Origin: JANMOK01 sp031415055
Lineage (GTDB): Bacteria > Pseudomonadota > Alphaproteobacteria > Rhodobacterales > Rhodobacteraceae
Reading direction: 5' to 3'
Length of the DNA: 64,000 nucleotides
Assembly (NCBI GenBank): GCA_031415055.1
Contig: JANOQZ010000018.1
Span: 36,598 to 100,597, forward strand
Shown: piece after piece, positions 17,720-26,214 of the stretch
Numbering within the stretch: position 1 is the first letter of the stretch
Layout: every line of letters begins with the position of its first letter
Notes under the pieces: model-generated
The model's input: only the letters and a program-made list of their open reading frames with translations
Databases searched by the model: none
Told to the model about the DNA's origin: nothing
Position numbers and translations under genes: made by a program

Positions 17720-18277
17720 TCACTTCGGTTGGCCGCTGACGGCCACAATCAAAGCCTGTAGCCGTTCGGCCAGCGTTGTCGGTGCTTCGCGCTGACCATC
17801 GCGCAACCATTTTTCGATCACGGCGAACGTTCCGCCGGTGGCGAAGACCATTGCTTCGCGGGAAACCGGCGAGCCCCGCAGCGCCAATTCCTGCCACAGC
17901 ATCTCGCTGACTGTGGCGCGGAAGCGAGCGGTGATTGCTTGCCCACCCGCCGACGACTGGGCTTTGCGGAAAAAGTCGCCGCCGCCGCTAATGTGGTCAA
18001 TCAGCCATTCGACGACATCGGGCCGCCCGTTTTGGCCGGGGACGGTGTCCGACGGCCCGCCAAAGTAGTCAAGGGCAGCTGCAAAAGCGGCATCAATCAG
18101 GTCGGCGCGCGACTGGTAATGCGCGTAAAACGACGAACGGGCAACATCGGCGCGGTTGCAGATCATCTGTACGCTGATCTCGTCCCATTCGCGTTCGCGC
18201 ACGAGCGCGACCAGTGCCTCGATCAGCGCCTTTTGGGTGCGCAGGGTCCGGCGGTCTTTTGGCGCGTTGCGCTCCAT
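17720..18277 (-). CDS. TetR family transcriptional regulator
   Basis: A 185-aa regulator with an N-terminal TetR helix-turn-helix: ISVQMICNRADVARSSFYAHYQSRADLIDAAF at ~34-65, then a variable ligand-binding domain. I chose ATG 18277, which has AAGGGA 7 nt upstream; the frame continues upstream without family resemblance. It is divergent from the sterol-desaturase-like gene, with a ~110-bp spacer that carries repeated GATAAC elements, so it probably controls both itself and that neighbour. Codon and base composition of this pair look more GC-rich than the flanking proS and lolC. Confidence 0.88.
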   Translation of the reverse strand: MERNAPKDRRTLRTQKALIEALVALVREREWDEISVQMICNRADVARSSFYAHYQSRADLIDAAFAAALDYFGGPSDTVPGQNGRPDVVEWLIDHISGGGDFFRKAQSSAGGQAITARFRATVSEMLWQELALRGSPVSREAMVFATGGTFAVIEKWLRDGQREAPTTLAERLQALIVAVSGQPK

Positions 18278-18291
18278 TTGTGGTCCCTTCC

Positions 18292-18376
18292 GTCCGATAA
18301 CGGACAATGCCGCCGGTATTGGCGCTGTCGGGCATCTAATCGCCAAGATAACAGACAATCGTCCGATAACATACAG
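18292..18376. promoter_or_regulatory. Candidate TetR operators in divergent spacer
   Basis: The spacer between the TetR gene and the desaturase gene contains the inverted repeat GTCCG-ATAA-CGGAC (18292-18305) and two further copies of its core, GATAAC at 18347-18352 and GTCCGATAAC at 18361-18370, 18 bp apart. Repeated elements between a TetR gene and its divergent neighbour are the usual place for its operators. Which copies are bound is inference. Confidence 0.45.
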
Positions 18377-18385
18377 GTGTCCAGA

Positions 18386-19312
18386 ATGCAGCAATTGACG
18401 TTGACCGAAGCCGCCCCCGACAGCCTAATCCGCACTTTGGTCCGCTGGGGTCTTTACCCGGCCAGTTGGGCGCTGCTGATTTTCGGTTTCTGGCGGATCA
18501 TCGCCACAGATGCCGATCCGCGGCCGGTGTGGATGCAGACCTCCGGCGTGCTGTTTGCCACCTATTTCGTCACCGAATTCTTCCTGCCCTATCAGGCGCG
18601 CTGGTCGATGACCTTGCGGTCGTTCTGGGCCGATTTCAAATTCATCGTGGTCAATTCGGGGGTGATTGCCGGAATCACTGCGGCTTTGGCGCTGGCAACG
18701 ATCACGCTGGCCGGGCGCAATGACGGTCCGGCCAGCGACTGGCCCCTGCTGGCGCAGGTTGGCGCCAGCCTCACGGTGTTCGAGGCGATCAACTATGCTT
18801 TGCACCGGGCGATGCACGAGATGCGCGGGCCGCTGGGGCGGTTCCTTTGGCACAGCCATGCCGCCCATCACCTGCCGCCGCGCCTCTATCTGCTGATGCA
18901 TGCGGTGTTTCACCCGGTCAACGCCGTGTTGATCCAGGGCCTGGCGATCATCCTGCCGATCTGGCTGGCGGGCTATACGCCGGAAGCGGTGGCGATATTC
19001 CTGATGATCAACGGCATGAGCGGGCTGATCAGCCATTTCAACGTCGATATCCGGGCCGGCTGGCTGAACTATATTTTCGTCGGCACCGAACTGCACCGTT
19101 ATCACCATTCCGCCGATGTCAACGAAGCGCGGAACTATGGCGCCACCCTGTCGGTCTTTGACTGGCTGTTCGGCACCTTCGTCTATCATCCTGGCGTGCC
19201 GCCGCAGGAACTTGGCGTTGATGCGGCCTCGGGTCTGCCCGCATATGAGCGCACATTCACCGTGCTGGCGCTGCCGTTCCGGGCGGCGAGCGATCACGCT
19301 CTGGACGCTTGA
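18386..19312 (+). CDS. Sterol desaturase / fatty acid hydroxylase superfamily membrane protein
   Basis: A 308-aa membrane di-iron enzyme. The histidine clusters expected for the family are all present: HRAMHE, HSHAAHH and HRYHHS, plus HAVFHP, spaced between four to five hydrophobic helices (for example WALLIFGFWRII and LIQGLAIILPIWLAG). Members hydroxylate or desaturate lipids, sterols or carotenoids; the substrate is unknown. ATG 18386 starts shortly after the candidate operators. It lies with its divergent TetR gene between proS and lolC, a pair that is usually adjacent in related genomes, which hints at insertion. Confidence 0.87.
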   Translation: MQQLTLTEAAPDSLIRTLVRWGLYPASWALLIFGFWRIIATDADPRPVWMQTSGVLFATYFVTEFFLPYQARWSMTLRSFWADFKFIVVNSGVIAGITAALALATITLAGRNDGPASDWPLLAQVGASLTVFEAINYALHRAMHEMRGPLGRFLWHSHAAHHLPPRLYLLMHAVFHPVNAVLIQGLAIILPIWLAGYTPEAVAIFLMINGMSGLISHFNVDIRAGWLNYIFVGTELHRYHHSADVNEARNYGATLSVFDWLFGTFVYHPGVPPQELGVDAASGLPAYERTFTVLALPFRAASDHALDA

Positions 19313-19361
19313 CGCTGCTGCACGGGCGGCCCATGGTCCGGCCAAAAGTCCCGGAGCAGCA

Positions 19362-20648
19362 ATGGCAGGCGGTAACCGACCCTTCTCGGCCCTCGAATGG
19401 CAGATTGCTTGGCGCTATCTGCTTGCCCGGCGCAAGGATGGCGGCATTTCGGTGATCGCTTGGTACGCGCTGCTGGGCGTCATGCTGGGGGTCGCCACGC
19501 TGATTGTGGTGCAGGCGGTGATGATTGGTTTCCGCGAAGAATTCACCGACCGAATCTTGGGCGCGAATGCACATGTCAGCGTCTATTCAATGACCTATAC
19601 GGATGAATTTGATCGGCAAACGCGGGTGATCAAGGATTTCACAGAGCGAGCCAAAGCCGTGGCCGCTGTACCGGGGGTTTTGCAGGCTGCACCAATCATC
19701 AAAGGCCAGGTCATGGCGTCGGGCAATGGGCGCAACAATGGGGTCGAGATCATTGGGATTTCGGCAGCCGATCTGGCAGCGACCCCCCTGATTGCGCAGC
19801 CCGAAGAATCGTTTGGTTCGCTGGTAGATTTCGAAAAGGGCGTGGCCATCGGCTCGGGCATTTCGCGCGAACTGGGCCTGACGATTGGTGATAAAATCAA
19901 GCTGATTTCGCCCGAAGGGGTGAAAACAGTGATGGGTACGGCCCCACGAGTGGCGTCGTATGAAGTGGTTTACATCTTTCAAGTCGGTCGCTGGGACATC
20001 GACCGCACGCGCATTTATATGCCGTTTGCCGCTGCCCAAAGTTACTTCAATCGCGAGGGCGTGGCGGATGAGATCGAAGTGCGGGTGGCCAACCCCGATG
20101 CCGTCGAAGATCTCTACGATCCGCTGTTGGCCGCTATCGGCGACAAAGGCCTGCTTTGGACATGGAAAGAAGCCTCCAGCGCGTTTCTGGATGCTTTGGA
20201 TGTAGAGCGGCATGTTTTGTTTATTGTCCTGAGTCTGGTGGTTTTAATTGCGGCGTTGAACATCATTTCCGGGCTGGTGATGCTGGTAAAAAACAAAGGC
20301 CGCGACATCGGAATTTTGCGCACGATGGGGATGAGCCAGGGGTCGATCATGCGGATATTCTTCATCTGTGGCTCGATGATCGGGGTAATCGGCACCCTGC
20401 TGGGGGTGCTGATTGGCTGCCTGTTCGCACTGAATATCACCCATATCCAAGCGCTGGTTGAGGCGATTTCCGGTGGCTCGATCTGGGACCCGCAGGTGCG
20501 GTTTTTGACCGAAATTCCGGCCCGATTGCGCTGGCAGGATGTGGCGTCGGCGATGTCTATGGCTTTGGGCCTGTCGTTCCTGATCACTCTGATCCCGGCG
20601 CTTAATGCCGCGCGGATGAACCCGGTTGAGGCGTTGCGGTATGAGTGA
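19362..20648 (+). CDS. lolC: Lipoprotein-releasing ABC transporter permease, LolC/LolE family
   Basis: Inner-membrane permease that extracts mature outer-membrane lipoproteins for transfer to LolA. It is 428 aa. There is one N-terminal membrane helix after LEWQIAWRYLLARRKDGGIS, a ~210-residue periplasmic MacB-like domain, then three C-terminal helices of the FtsX fold with NIISGLVMLVKNKGRDIGILRTMG. ATG 19362 has GGAG 7 nt upstream. It overlaps lolD by 8 nt. Alphaproteobacteria usually have a single LolC/E-type permease acting as a homodimer, so the C versus E label is arbitrary. Confidence 0.92.
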   Translation: MAGGNRPFSALEWQIAWRYLLARRKDGGISVIAWYALLGVMLGVATLIVVQAVMIGFREEFTDRILGANAHVSVYSMTYTDEFDRQTRVIKDFTERAKAVAAVPGVLQAAPIIKGQVMASGNGRNNGVEIIGISAADLAATPLIAQPEESFGSLVDFEKGVAIGSGISRELGLTIGDKIKLISPEGVKTVMGTAPRVASYEVVYIFQVGRWDIDRTRIYMPFAAAQSYFNREGVADEIEVRVANPDAVEDLYDPLLAAIGDKGLLWTWKEASSAFLDALDVERHVLFIVLSLVVLIAALNIISGLVMLVKNKGRDIGILRTMGMSQGSIMRIFFICGSMIGVIGTLLGVLIGCLFALNITHIQALVEAISGGSIWDPQVRFLTEIPARLRWQDVASAMSMALGLSFLITLIPALNAARMNPVEALRYE

Positions 20649-21324
20649 AGTCGTGTTGGAGCTGTTGGGCGTGCGCAAGGCCTACAACCCCGGCAAGCCG
20701 GGGCAGATTGTCGTGCTGGACGGCGCGTCATTGCGCATTGGCGCGGGCGAGATCGTCGGGTTGGTTGCGCCTTCGGGTGCGGGGAAATCGACATTGCTGC
20801 ATGTTGCGGGATTGCTGGACAGTGCAGATTCCGGCCAAGTTTTGATTGATGGAGTGCAGACAAGTGCGCTTGGTGATAAAGGTCGGACCGCATTGCGGCG
20901 TGACCGCATTGGGTTTGTCTATCAATTCCATCATTTACTGCCGGAATTTTCGGCGCATGAGAATGTAGCGTTACCGCAAAGGGCGGCTGGTGTCGCCAGA
21001 ATCGGCGCGGAAGCGCGGGCCGACGAATTATTGGCAGCGGTTGGATTGAGCGAACGCGCCGAACATCGTCCTGCCGAATTGTCAGGCGGTGAACAGCAAA
21101 GGGTCGCGTTTTGTCGGGCTTTGGCCAACTCACCGGGGCTGCTTTTGGCCGATGAACCGACCGGCAACCTAGACCCGGAAACCGCATCGAAAGTGTTTGA
21201 CGTGCTGCTGGGATTGGTACGCCAAACCGGCATGGCGGCCTTGGTTGCCACCCATAACCCGGAATTGGCTGCCCGCATGGACCGGGTTGTCCGGTTGGAA
21301 AAAGGCCTGATTGGCTCGGCCTAA
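20641..21324 (+). CDS. lolD: Lipoprotein-releasing ABC transporter ATP-binding protein
   Basis: ATPase that powers LolC-type lipoprotein extraction. It is 227 aa. Walker A is APSGAGKST, the Q-loop follows in VYQFHHLLPEF, the signature is LSGGEQQR and Walker B is LLLADEPTGNLD with H-switch VATHNPELA. The family-specific helix QFHHLLPEFSAHENVALP is typical of LolD/MacB. Its ATG lies within the end of lolC (8-nt overlap), so the two are translationally coupled. A large hairpin ~150 bp downstream may end the transcript. Confidence 0.94.
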   Translation: MSEVVLELLGVRKAYNPGKPGQIVVLDGASLRIGAGEIVGLVAPSGAGKSTLLHVAGLLDSADSGQVLIDGVQTSALGDKGRTALRRDRIGFVYQFHHLLPEFSAHENVALPQRAAGVARIGAEARADELLAAVGLSERAEHRPAELSGGEQQRVAFCRALANSPGLLLADEPTGNLDPETASKVFDVLLGLVRQTGMAALVATHNPELAARMDRVVRLEKGLIGSA

Positions 21325-21635
21325 CACAGTTATGTGCACCGCACAATGCCGGGGTGAATGAACGCAAATTCGCTGTGCACCAAGTGTGCACAACACCTGC
21401 ACGGGGCGTGCTCACAGATCGCGTACGAATCGCAGAGGCAAACTGGCTATTTTATGCTGCAAGTGCGAAGGCCCTTGGGCAAAACTATACCGACCGGTCG
21501 GTTTGTTTTTGGCCCAAAGGTGAAGAGATTTGATCTAACTGCTAGAAGCGGCGGGTGCTCAGCGCCCTTCCCACAAGGGTGATTTTTGGCGGGGGGAGGC
21601 GACGGCGAGGTGCGGGATCATGGCGTTCGACCTGC
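21325..21635. other. Convergent intergenic region without a supported gene
   Basis: This 311-bp stretch separates convergent lolD and the M48-like gene. It contains three TGTGCAC elements (near 21333, 21373 and 21385) and one very strong hairpin (listed separately). A 74-codon open frame at 21358-21582 runs through the hairpin and resembles nothing I recognise, so I do not call it. Confidence 0.5.
21473..21520. terminator. Large imperfect hairpin with perfect 14-bp palindromic core
   Basis: The core accgaccggtcggt (21489-21502) is a perfect palindrome. It is flanked by an outer stem ccttgggcaaaa / tttttggcccaaagg with single bulges, giving a ~48-nt stem. It sits between two convergent genes, so a bidirectional terminator is the simplest reading. 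The core alone also looks like a TetR-type operator, but no promoter-proximal gene is next to it. Confidence 0.45.
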
Positions 21636-22652
21636 CTACTCTTCGCAAATATTCTGCAACGCCACCCACTGCTGATCGTCCAGGGCTGGGCTGGTGCCGG
21701 CGGTAGCGATATCAAAACCGCGCGCCCGCTCATAAGACACGCCCGCACGGACCATCGCCGACGAAAACGGAGCGGTGTTAATTTTTGCCTTGGCCAGCAG
21801 TTGATGCGCAGCGAAATCATAACGGGGCGCAGGCATAGCCGTGTCGGCAAGGATTTGTTTTGCCACCTGCACTGTAAGTGTCGCATCCAACTTGCCGCGC
21901 AAGAACAAACCTAGTGTGGCGGTCAAAGGTGCCTCGGCAAGTATGGCTGTCAGCGCCGCTTGGCCGCTGCCACGAACAGTTTCCAACGCGACATAGCCGG
22001 CCAGTTCGTCGGGTTCCTGCAACGTATCAAGCAGGGTAGTGTCGATTAATATGAACCCGCCAGGAAGACTGGCACTTGGGCGGCCCGACAGGTTTAACAC
22101 CCGCAATTTCCACAAAAGCGGGTCGGTGAACAGCCGAGTCATCAAGGCCTGTGTGGCGTTCTCAGCATTGGCACAGACTGGGCCTTGAATCGATTCCAGT
22201 TCGGCTAGGATCGATTGCCCGATCTGCAGCGCCTGGGCTGGAGGAAGCGAAATAGCGGCCTGTTTGCGCAGAAGATCGGGCCCGTACCAAACGGCGGCGC
22301 CAACCAATGCAGCAACAAACGAAAGCCCAAGCCAGCGCAGGGAATTGCTGTTGGTCGCGGGTAGGCTTGTCTGTGCAGCAGTCACCGCAGCAATCGCACG
22401 GATCATTTCAAAATCGGCGATATGCAGCGTTTCTTCGGCGCGGGGATCGGTGGCGTAGGTGACACCGCTTTCATCACGCCGCAAAATCTGTGTTGCTTGC
22501 AGCGACCAGTGACCGAGAGCTTGGTCGTCGATGTCGCGCAGCATCAATGTAGCATTGCCAAAGGAAACCACAACCTCGCGCGGTTCAGCCTTGGCGTTTT
22601 CACGCCATTGGCCCAGCGCCTCCAGCCGGACGAATTGTTCCAATGCCGTCAC
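21636..22652 (-). CDS. Membrane-anchored M48-like protein lacking the HExxH zinc motif
   Basis: A 338-aa protein with a GTG start and a GGGGGAA box. After an N-terminal cytosolic ~105 residues a single membrane helix (SFVAALVGAAVWYG, ~111-124) is followed by a periplasmic domain. There the run LPGGFILIDTTLLDTLQEPDELAGYVALETVRG matches the M48 (HtpX/BepA-like) pattern LPGG-x-hydrophobic-LL-x-DELA-x-hydrophobic-HExxH. However, the zinc motif position reads LETVR (223-227), so both histidines are lost. It is probably a non-catalytic family member; function unknown. It stands alone, convergent with lolD. Confidence 0.65.
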   Translation of the reverse strand: MTALEQFVRLEALGQWRENAKAEPREVVVSFGNATLMLRDIDDQALGHWSLQATQILRRDESGVTYATDPRAEETLHIADFEMIRAIAAVTAAQTSLPATNSNSLRWLGLSFVAALVGAAVWYGPDLLRKQAAISLPPAQALQIGQSILAELESIQGPVCANAENATQALMTRLFTDPLLWKLRVLNLSGRPSASLPGGFILIDTTLLDTLQEPDELAGYVALETVRGSGQAALTAILAEAPLTATLGLFLRGKLDATLTVQVAKQILADTAMPAPRYDFAAHQLLAKAKINTAPFSSAMVRAGVSYERARGFDIATAGTSPALDDQQWVALQNICEE

Positions 22653-22775
22653 GCGTTCCCCCTGTTGAGTTGGTTCTATTGATAGGCGGGAGTGGTGTCA
22701 TCTGCGAAATATGCAGCGTTTGAAGCGTCGCTTTTGGCCTAGCTGTTTGAGGCATGGCGTGGTTTTTTTACTTCC

Positions 22776-23723
22776 ATGACCCAATCCCCTTCGCGCTCGA
22801 TCCTGTTTGGTGCTTCGCTGATTGTCGCTGGAATGGCGATTATCGGATTTATCGACAATTTCGTGCGCCTGATCGCAGCCGAGGGCGGTTTGTGGCAATT
22901 TCATTTTGGCCGTACGCTGATCGCCGTGCCTTTGCTACTGGCGTTTTGCTGGTGGCGCGGGATGGAAATTCGAGTGAAGAATCCTGGGAAAGTCGCGGTG
23001 CGCACGCTGGTCATGGCGGCTGCAATGTACCTGTATTTCGGTTCCCTGCCGATGATGCCGATTGCCCAAGTTGGTGCCGCTTTGTTCACGGCTCCGATCT
23101 TTGTTCTGGTGTTCGCTTCGGTATTGTTCCGGCAAGGAATTGGACCTTGGCGGATTTTTGCCGTGGTCTTGGGTTTCTTGGGTGTGGTGGTGATCTTGCA
23201 GCCTGAAGGTGCAGGGTTTTCGTGGTGGAGCCTGATGCCCTTGGCTTCGGGTGCACTTTATGGATTGGCAAATCTTCTGACCCGGGAGTGGTGTGGTCAA
23301 GAAAGCCCACAGGCGGTCGTCGGAGCGTTTTTCGCCGCGATGGGTATTGCTGGCCTAATCGGTTTATTGATCGCCACATTTTGGCCGGCCAGCCCGCAAT
23401 CTCTGGCACAAGCACAGTTCCTTTTGCAGGGCTGGGCTTGGGCCGGCTGGTCGTTCTGGTTCTGGGTCGCCGTGCAAGCGGTGGGTTCATTGGTCGCGGT
23501 TGCATTTCTGACCCGTGGCTATCAATCCGGCGAAACCAGCGCTCTTTCGGTTTTTGAATATTCCTATCTGGTTTTTGCCGGTTTTTGGGGCTGGGCGATC
23601 TGGAGTGAAGCACTCGATGTGCGAACCCTGTTGGGGATCGCGCTGATCGTGGCCGCCGGTGCGGTGATTGCCTGGCGTGAGCGCGCTAGTCAGGCGGCTT
23701 TAGCGGTGGCGAACCGAGTGTAG
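22776..23723 (+). CDS. EamA/DMT family permease
   Basis: A 315-aa drug/metabolite exporter-type protein with ten predicted membrane helices in two EamA repeats. The first begins SILFGASLIVAGMAIIGFIDNFVRLI and ends with GFLGVVVILQPEG; the second ends FWGWAIWSEALDVRTLLGIALIVAAGAVIAW. The substrate is unknown; family members export amino acids, purines or other metabolites. The gene is convergent with fadJ, and the coding regions overlap by 34 nt at their 3' ends, so one of the two stops lies inside the other gene. Confidence 0.85.
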   Translation: MTQSPSRSILFGASLIVAGMAIIGFIDNFVRLIAAEGGLWQFHFGRTLIAVPLLLAFCWWRGMEIRVKNPGKVAVRTLVMAAAMYLYFGSLPMMPIAQVGAALFTAPIFVLVFASVLFRQGIGPWRIFAVVLGFLGVVVILQPEGAGFSWWSLMPLASGALYGLANLLTREWCGQESPQAVVGAFFAAMGIAGLIGLLIATFWPASPQSLAQAQFLLQGWAWAGWSFWFWVAVQAVGSLVAVAFLTRGYQSGETSALSVFEYSYLVFAGFWGWAIWSEALDVRTLLGIALIVAAGAVIAWRERASQAALAVANRV

Positions 23724-25888
23724 AACGTCTCGCCCTTGGCGGCCATTTCCAGCAAAAGTTTGGGTGCCCTGAACCTTTTGCCATGGTGCTTGGTCAAGTC
23801 GTTGCAAATATCGACTGCCTTTGCAGCCCCGATGATGTCGAGCCAGGCGAAAGGTCCACCCGACCACGGCATGAAGCCCCAGCCGAGAATGGCGCCAACG
23901 TCGCCTTCGCGAATGTCGGTCAAGACGCCTTCTTCGAGCGCTTTTACCGCTTCCAGAACTTGTGCCATGATCAGCCGGTGTTGCACGTCGCTGGTTTCGG
24001 GTTGGGATTTAGAATGGGGCCAATGGCTGCCGAGACCTTCCCACAGGCCAACGCGTTTTCCTTCGGAATCATAGGCATAGAAACCGGCGTTCGCCTTGCG
24101 GCCAAGGCGGCCGTTGTCGGCGAGGTAGTTGAAAACTTTGTCGGCATCATCGTTGTTGTAGGCTTTGCCCATCGCCGTTTTGGTGGCTTTGCCGATTCTG
24201 ACCGCCAAATCAACCGAAGTTTCGTCGATCAGTTGCAACGGGCCGACGGGCATGCCCAACAGTTTGGCGGCATTCTCGATCAGGACAGGACTGACCCCCT
24301 CACCCACCATTCGCGCGCCTTCGTTGAGATAGGGGATGATGCAGCGGTTGGCATAGAAAAACCGGGCATCGTTGACGACAATAGGAGTCTTCCTGATCTG
24401 GCGAACGAAATCCAGCGCTTTGGCGATGGCGGCATCGCTGGTGGATTTGCCGCGGATGATTTCGACGAGGTTCATCTTGTGGACCGGCGAGAAGAAATGG
24501 ATGCCGACGAAGTTGGCGGAATTGCGCGAGGTTTTGGCCAAATTGGTGATCGGCAATGTCGAGGTGTTGGTGGCGAATATCGCATCGACTGTGAGGTGAG
24601 CTTCGGCTTTCGCTGTGGCTTCGGCCTTGATTTTTGGGTCTTCAAACACCGCTTCGACCACCAAGTCGCAACCCTTCAGGGCGGCATAATCGGGGGTAGC
24701 AGTGACCTTGGACAGCGTTTCAACCGCTTTTTCCGGCGTCGATTTCTTGCGTTTCACCCCTTCGTCCAACAGGTCGGCCACGTGAGTTTTGCCCTTGTCA
24801 GCAGCGGCTTGATCGCGGTCGATCAGGATGACCTCAATCCCCGCCATTGCCGCCACATAAGCAATACCCACGCCCATCATGCCGGCACCAAGCACGCCCA
24901 GTTTCTTGACGCTTGCGTCGGGCAGTTGCGGGCGGACGGCACCCTTTTCCAGCGCGGTTTTGTTAATGAAAAGCGAGCGGATCATGGCGGCGGAAGAAGG
25001 GTTCATCAGTATGTTGGTGAACCAGCGGGCCTCGATTTTCAGCGCCGCATCGAATGGCACCAGCGCGCCTTCGTAAATGGCTGAAAGCATGGCTTTGGCC
25101 GCCGGATAAACCCCGTTGGTCTTGCCGTGCACCATGGCAGATGCGCCAACAAAGGTCATGTAGCCCGCCGGGTGATAAGGGTTGCCGCCGGGGTATTTGT
25201 AACCTTTGGCGTCCCACGGTTTGATGATGTCAGCGTCGGTGGCCGCCAGCACCCATTCCTTGGCGCGGGCCAACAGGTTTTCCGGGGCAACCACTTCGTC
25301 GATCAAGCCCGCCGATTTGGCCTTGGCGGGTTCCAGCATTTTACCTTCAAGCAGAATGGGTGAGGCGGACATGATATCCATCATGCGGCTCACCCGTGTG
25401 GTGCCGCCCGCACCGGGGAAAATGCCGAGCAGAATTTCGGGCAGGCCGATCTTGGCCTTTGGATTGTCAGCGACAAAGCGGCGATGACAGGACAGGCCCA
25501 TTTCGGTGCCGATGCCCGCTGAGGTGCCGGGGCAGGCCCAGGCGGTGGGTTTGCCGCCGGTCAGCTTTTTCGAGTCCATTCCCGCGCGTTCGATTTTGCG
25601 AAGAACGGCGTGCATCGCCATGGTTCCATTGAACAATCCTAGCGCCGGGTTGTCACCCGCATTGGCTTTCATCTGCGCAATGACGTTCAAATCCATGCCG
25701 CCAGCGAAATCTTTTTTCGCCGAAGTCAGGATGATGCCTTTGACCATTGGGTCTGCCAGAACCGCATCAAATGCGCGGTCGAGTTCGGCCAACGCCTCCA
25801 ATGTCAGCACATTCAAGCTGGTTCCGGGTTGGTTCCAAGCGATGGTCGCCACGCCGTCGCTGTCAATGCTGGTGAAGAAGTTGGTCAA
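23690..25888 (-). CDS. fadJ: Multifunctional enoyl-CoA hydratase / 3-hydroxyacyl-CoA dehydrogenase
   Basis: Fatty-acid beta-oxidation enzyme of 732 aa. The N-terminal ~300 residues form a crotonase domain, with KKDFAGGMDL oxyanion-hole residues and LGIFPGAGGTTRVSR. Next comes the NAD-binding hydroxyacyl-CoA dehydrogenase domain starting KKLGVLGAGMMGVGIA (about residue 330), with the catalytic His in VGIHFFSPVHKMNLVEII, and two C-terminal HADH repeats. The start appears to be TTG 25888 (MTNFFTSIDSDGVATI); no nearby ATG fits. The matching thiolase and acyl-CoA dehydrogenase lie 3.4-7 kb upstream on the same strand, separated by inositol genes. Confidence 0.93.
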   Translation of the reverse strand: MTNFFTSIDSDGVATIAWNQPGTSLNVLTLEALAELDRAFDAVLADPMVKGIILTSAKKDFAGGMDLNVIAQMKANAGDNPALGLFNGTMAMHAVLRKIERAGMDSKKLTGGKPTAWACPGTSAGIGTEMGLSCHRRFVADNPKAKIGLPEILLGIFPGAGGTTRVSRMMDIMSASPILLEGKMLEPAKAKSAGLIDEVVAPENLLARAKEWVLAATDADIIKPWDAKGYKYPGGNPYHPAGYMTFVGASAMVHGKTNGVYPAAKAMLSAIYEGALVPFDAALKIEARWFTNILMNPSSAAMIRSLFINKTALEKGAVRPQLPDASVKKLGVLGAGMMGVGIAYVAAMAGIEVILIDRDQAAADKGKTHVADLLDEGVKRKKSTPEKAVETLSKVTATPDYAALKGCDLVVEAVFEDPKIKAEATAKAEAHLTVDAIFATNTSTLPITNLAKTSRNSANFVGIHFFSPVHKMNLVEIIRGKSTSDAAIAKALDFVRQIRKTPIVVNDARFFYANRCIIPYLNEGARMVGEGVSPVLIENAAKLLGMPVGPLQLIDETSVDLAVRIGKATKTAMGKAYNNDDADKVFNYLADNGRLGRKANAGFYAYDSEGKRVGLWEGLGSHWPHSKSQPETSDVQHRLIMAQVLEAVKALEEGVLTDIREGDVGAILGWGFMPWSGGPFAWLDIIGAAKAVDICNDLTKHHGKRFRAPKLLLEMAAKGETFYTRFATAKAA

Positions 25889-25923
25889 AGTATTGCCGAT
25901 ATGTTGTTGAAATTGTTGAATTA

Positions 25924-26214
25924 TTAGGCAGCGTCAGCGCTGTCTGGCGGGATTGTCGTCGTATCCGTAATCGCCACACTCAACTGTTCGGACGTAATGA
26001 CCGCGCCGGTCAAATCAGTACCAATCAAAATTGTGCCTTGCATGTTGGCATCGGTAAAATCGGCGAAACGCGCGGATGCTTTGGTTAGGTCGGCGCGGGA
26101 AAGATTTACGCCGCGCAAATCGGCATGATCCAGCGCTGTCCGACGAATGAAAGCTCGCGAAAGGTCTAATGGGCGAAAAGGGGTGGTCATTTGTTTTGCC
26201 GAGAAGTGATTCAT
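25924..26214 (-). CDS. Small pentapeptide-repeat protein
   Basis: A 96-aa protein whose middle shows A(D/N)Lxx repeats: ALDHADLRGVNLSRADLTKA, then DFTDANMQGTILIGTDLTGAVI, about seven consecutive pentapeptides forming a short right-handed beta-helix. It has no signal peptide. A strong AGGAAGGA box precedes ATG 26214, and the ATG overlaps the stop of a 59-aa gene upstream (ATGA), showing coupled translation. Function of such short pentapeptide proteins is unknown; a gyrase-mimic role needs a longer helix and is unlikely. Confidence 0.65.
   Translation of the reverse strand: MNHFSAKQMTTPFRPLDLSRAFIRRTALDHADLRGVNLSRADLTKASARFADFTDANMQGTILIGTDLTGAVITSEQLSVAITDTTTIPPDSADAA

Noticed and set aside
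16392..17897. 501-codon - strand frame opposite proS
   Set aside because: Fully antisense to proS, with His/Arg/Gly-rich composition and no recognisable domain; typical antisense artefact.
23783..25084. 433-codon + strand frame opposite fadJ
   Set aside because: Antisense to a full-length multifunctional enzyme; low-complexity Gly/Phe/Asp/Arg content, no start context.
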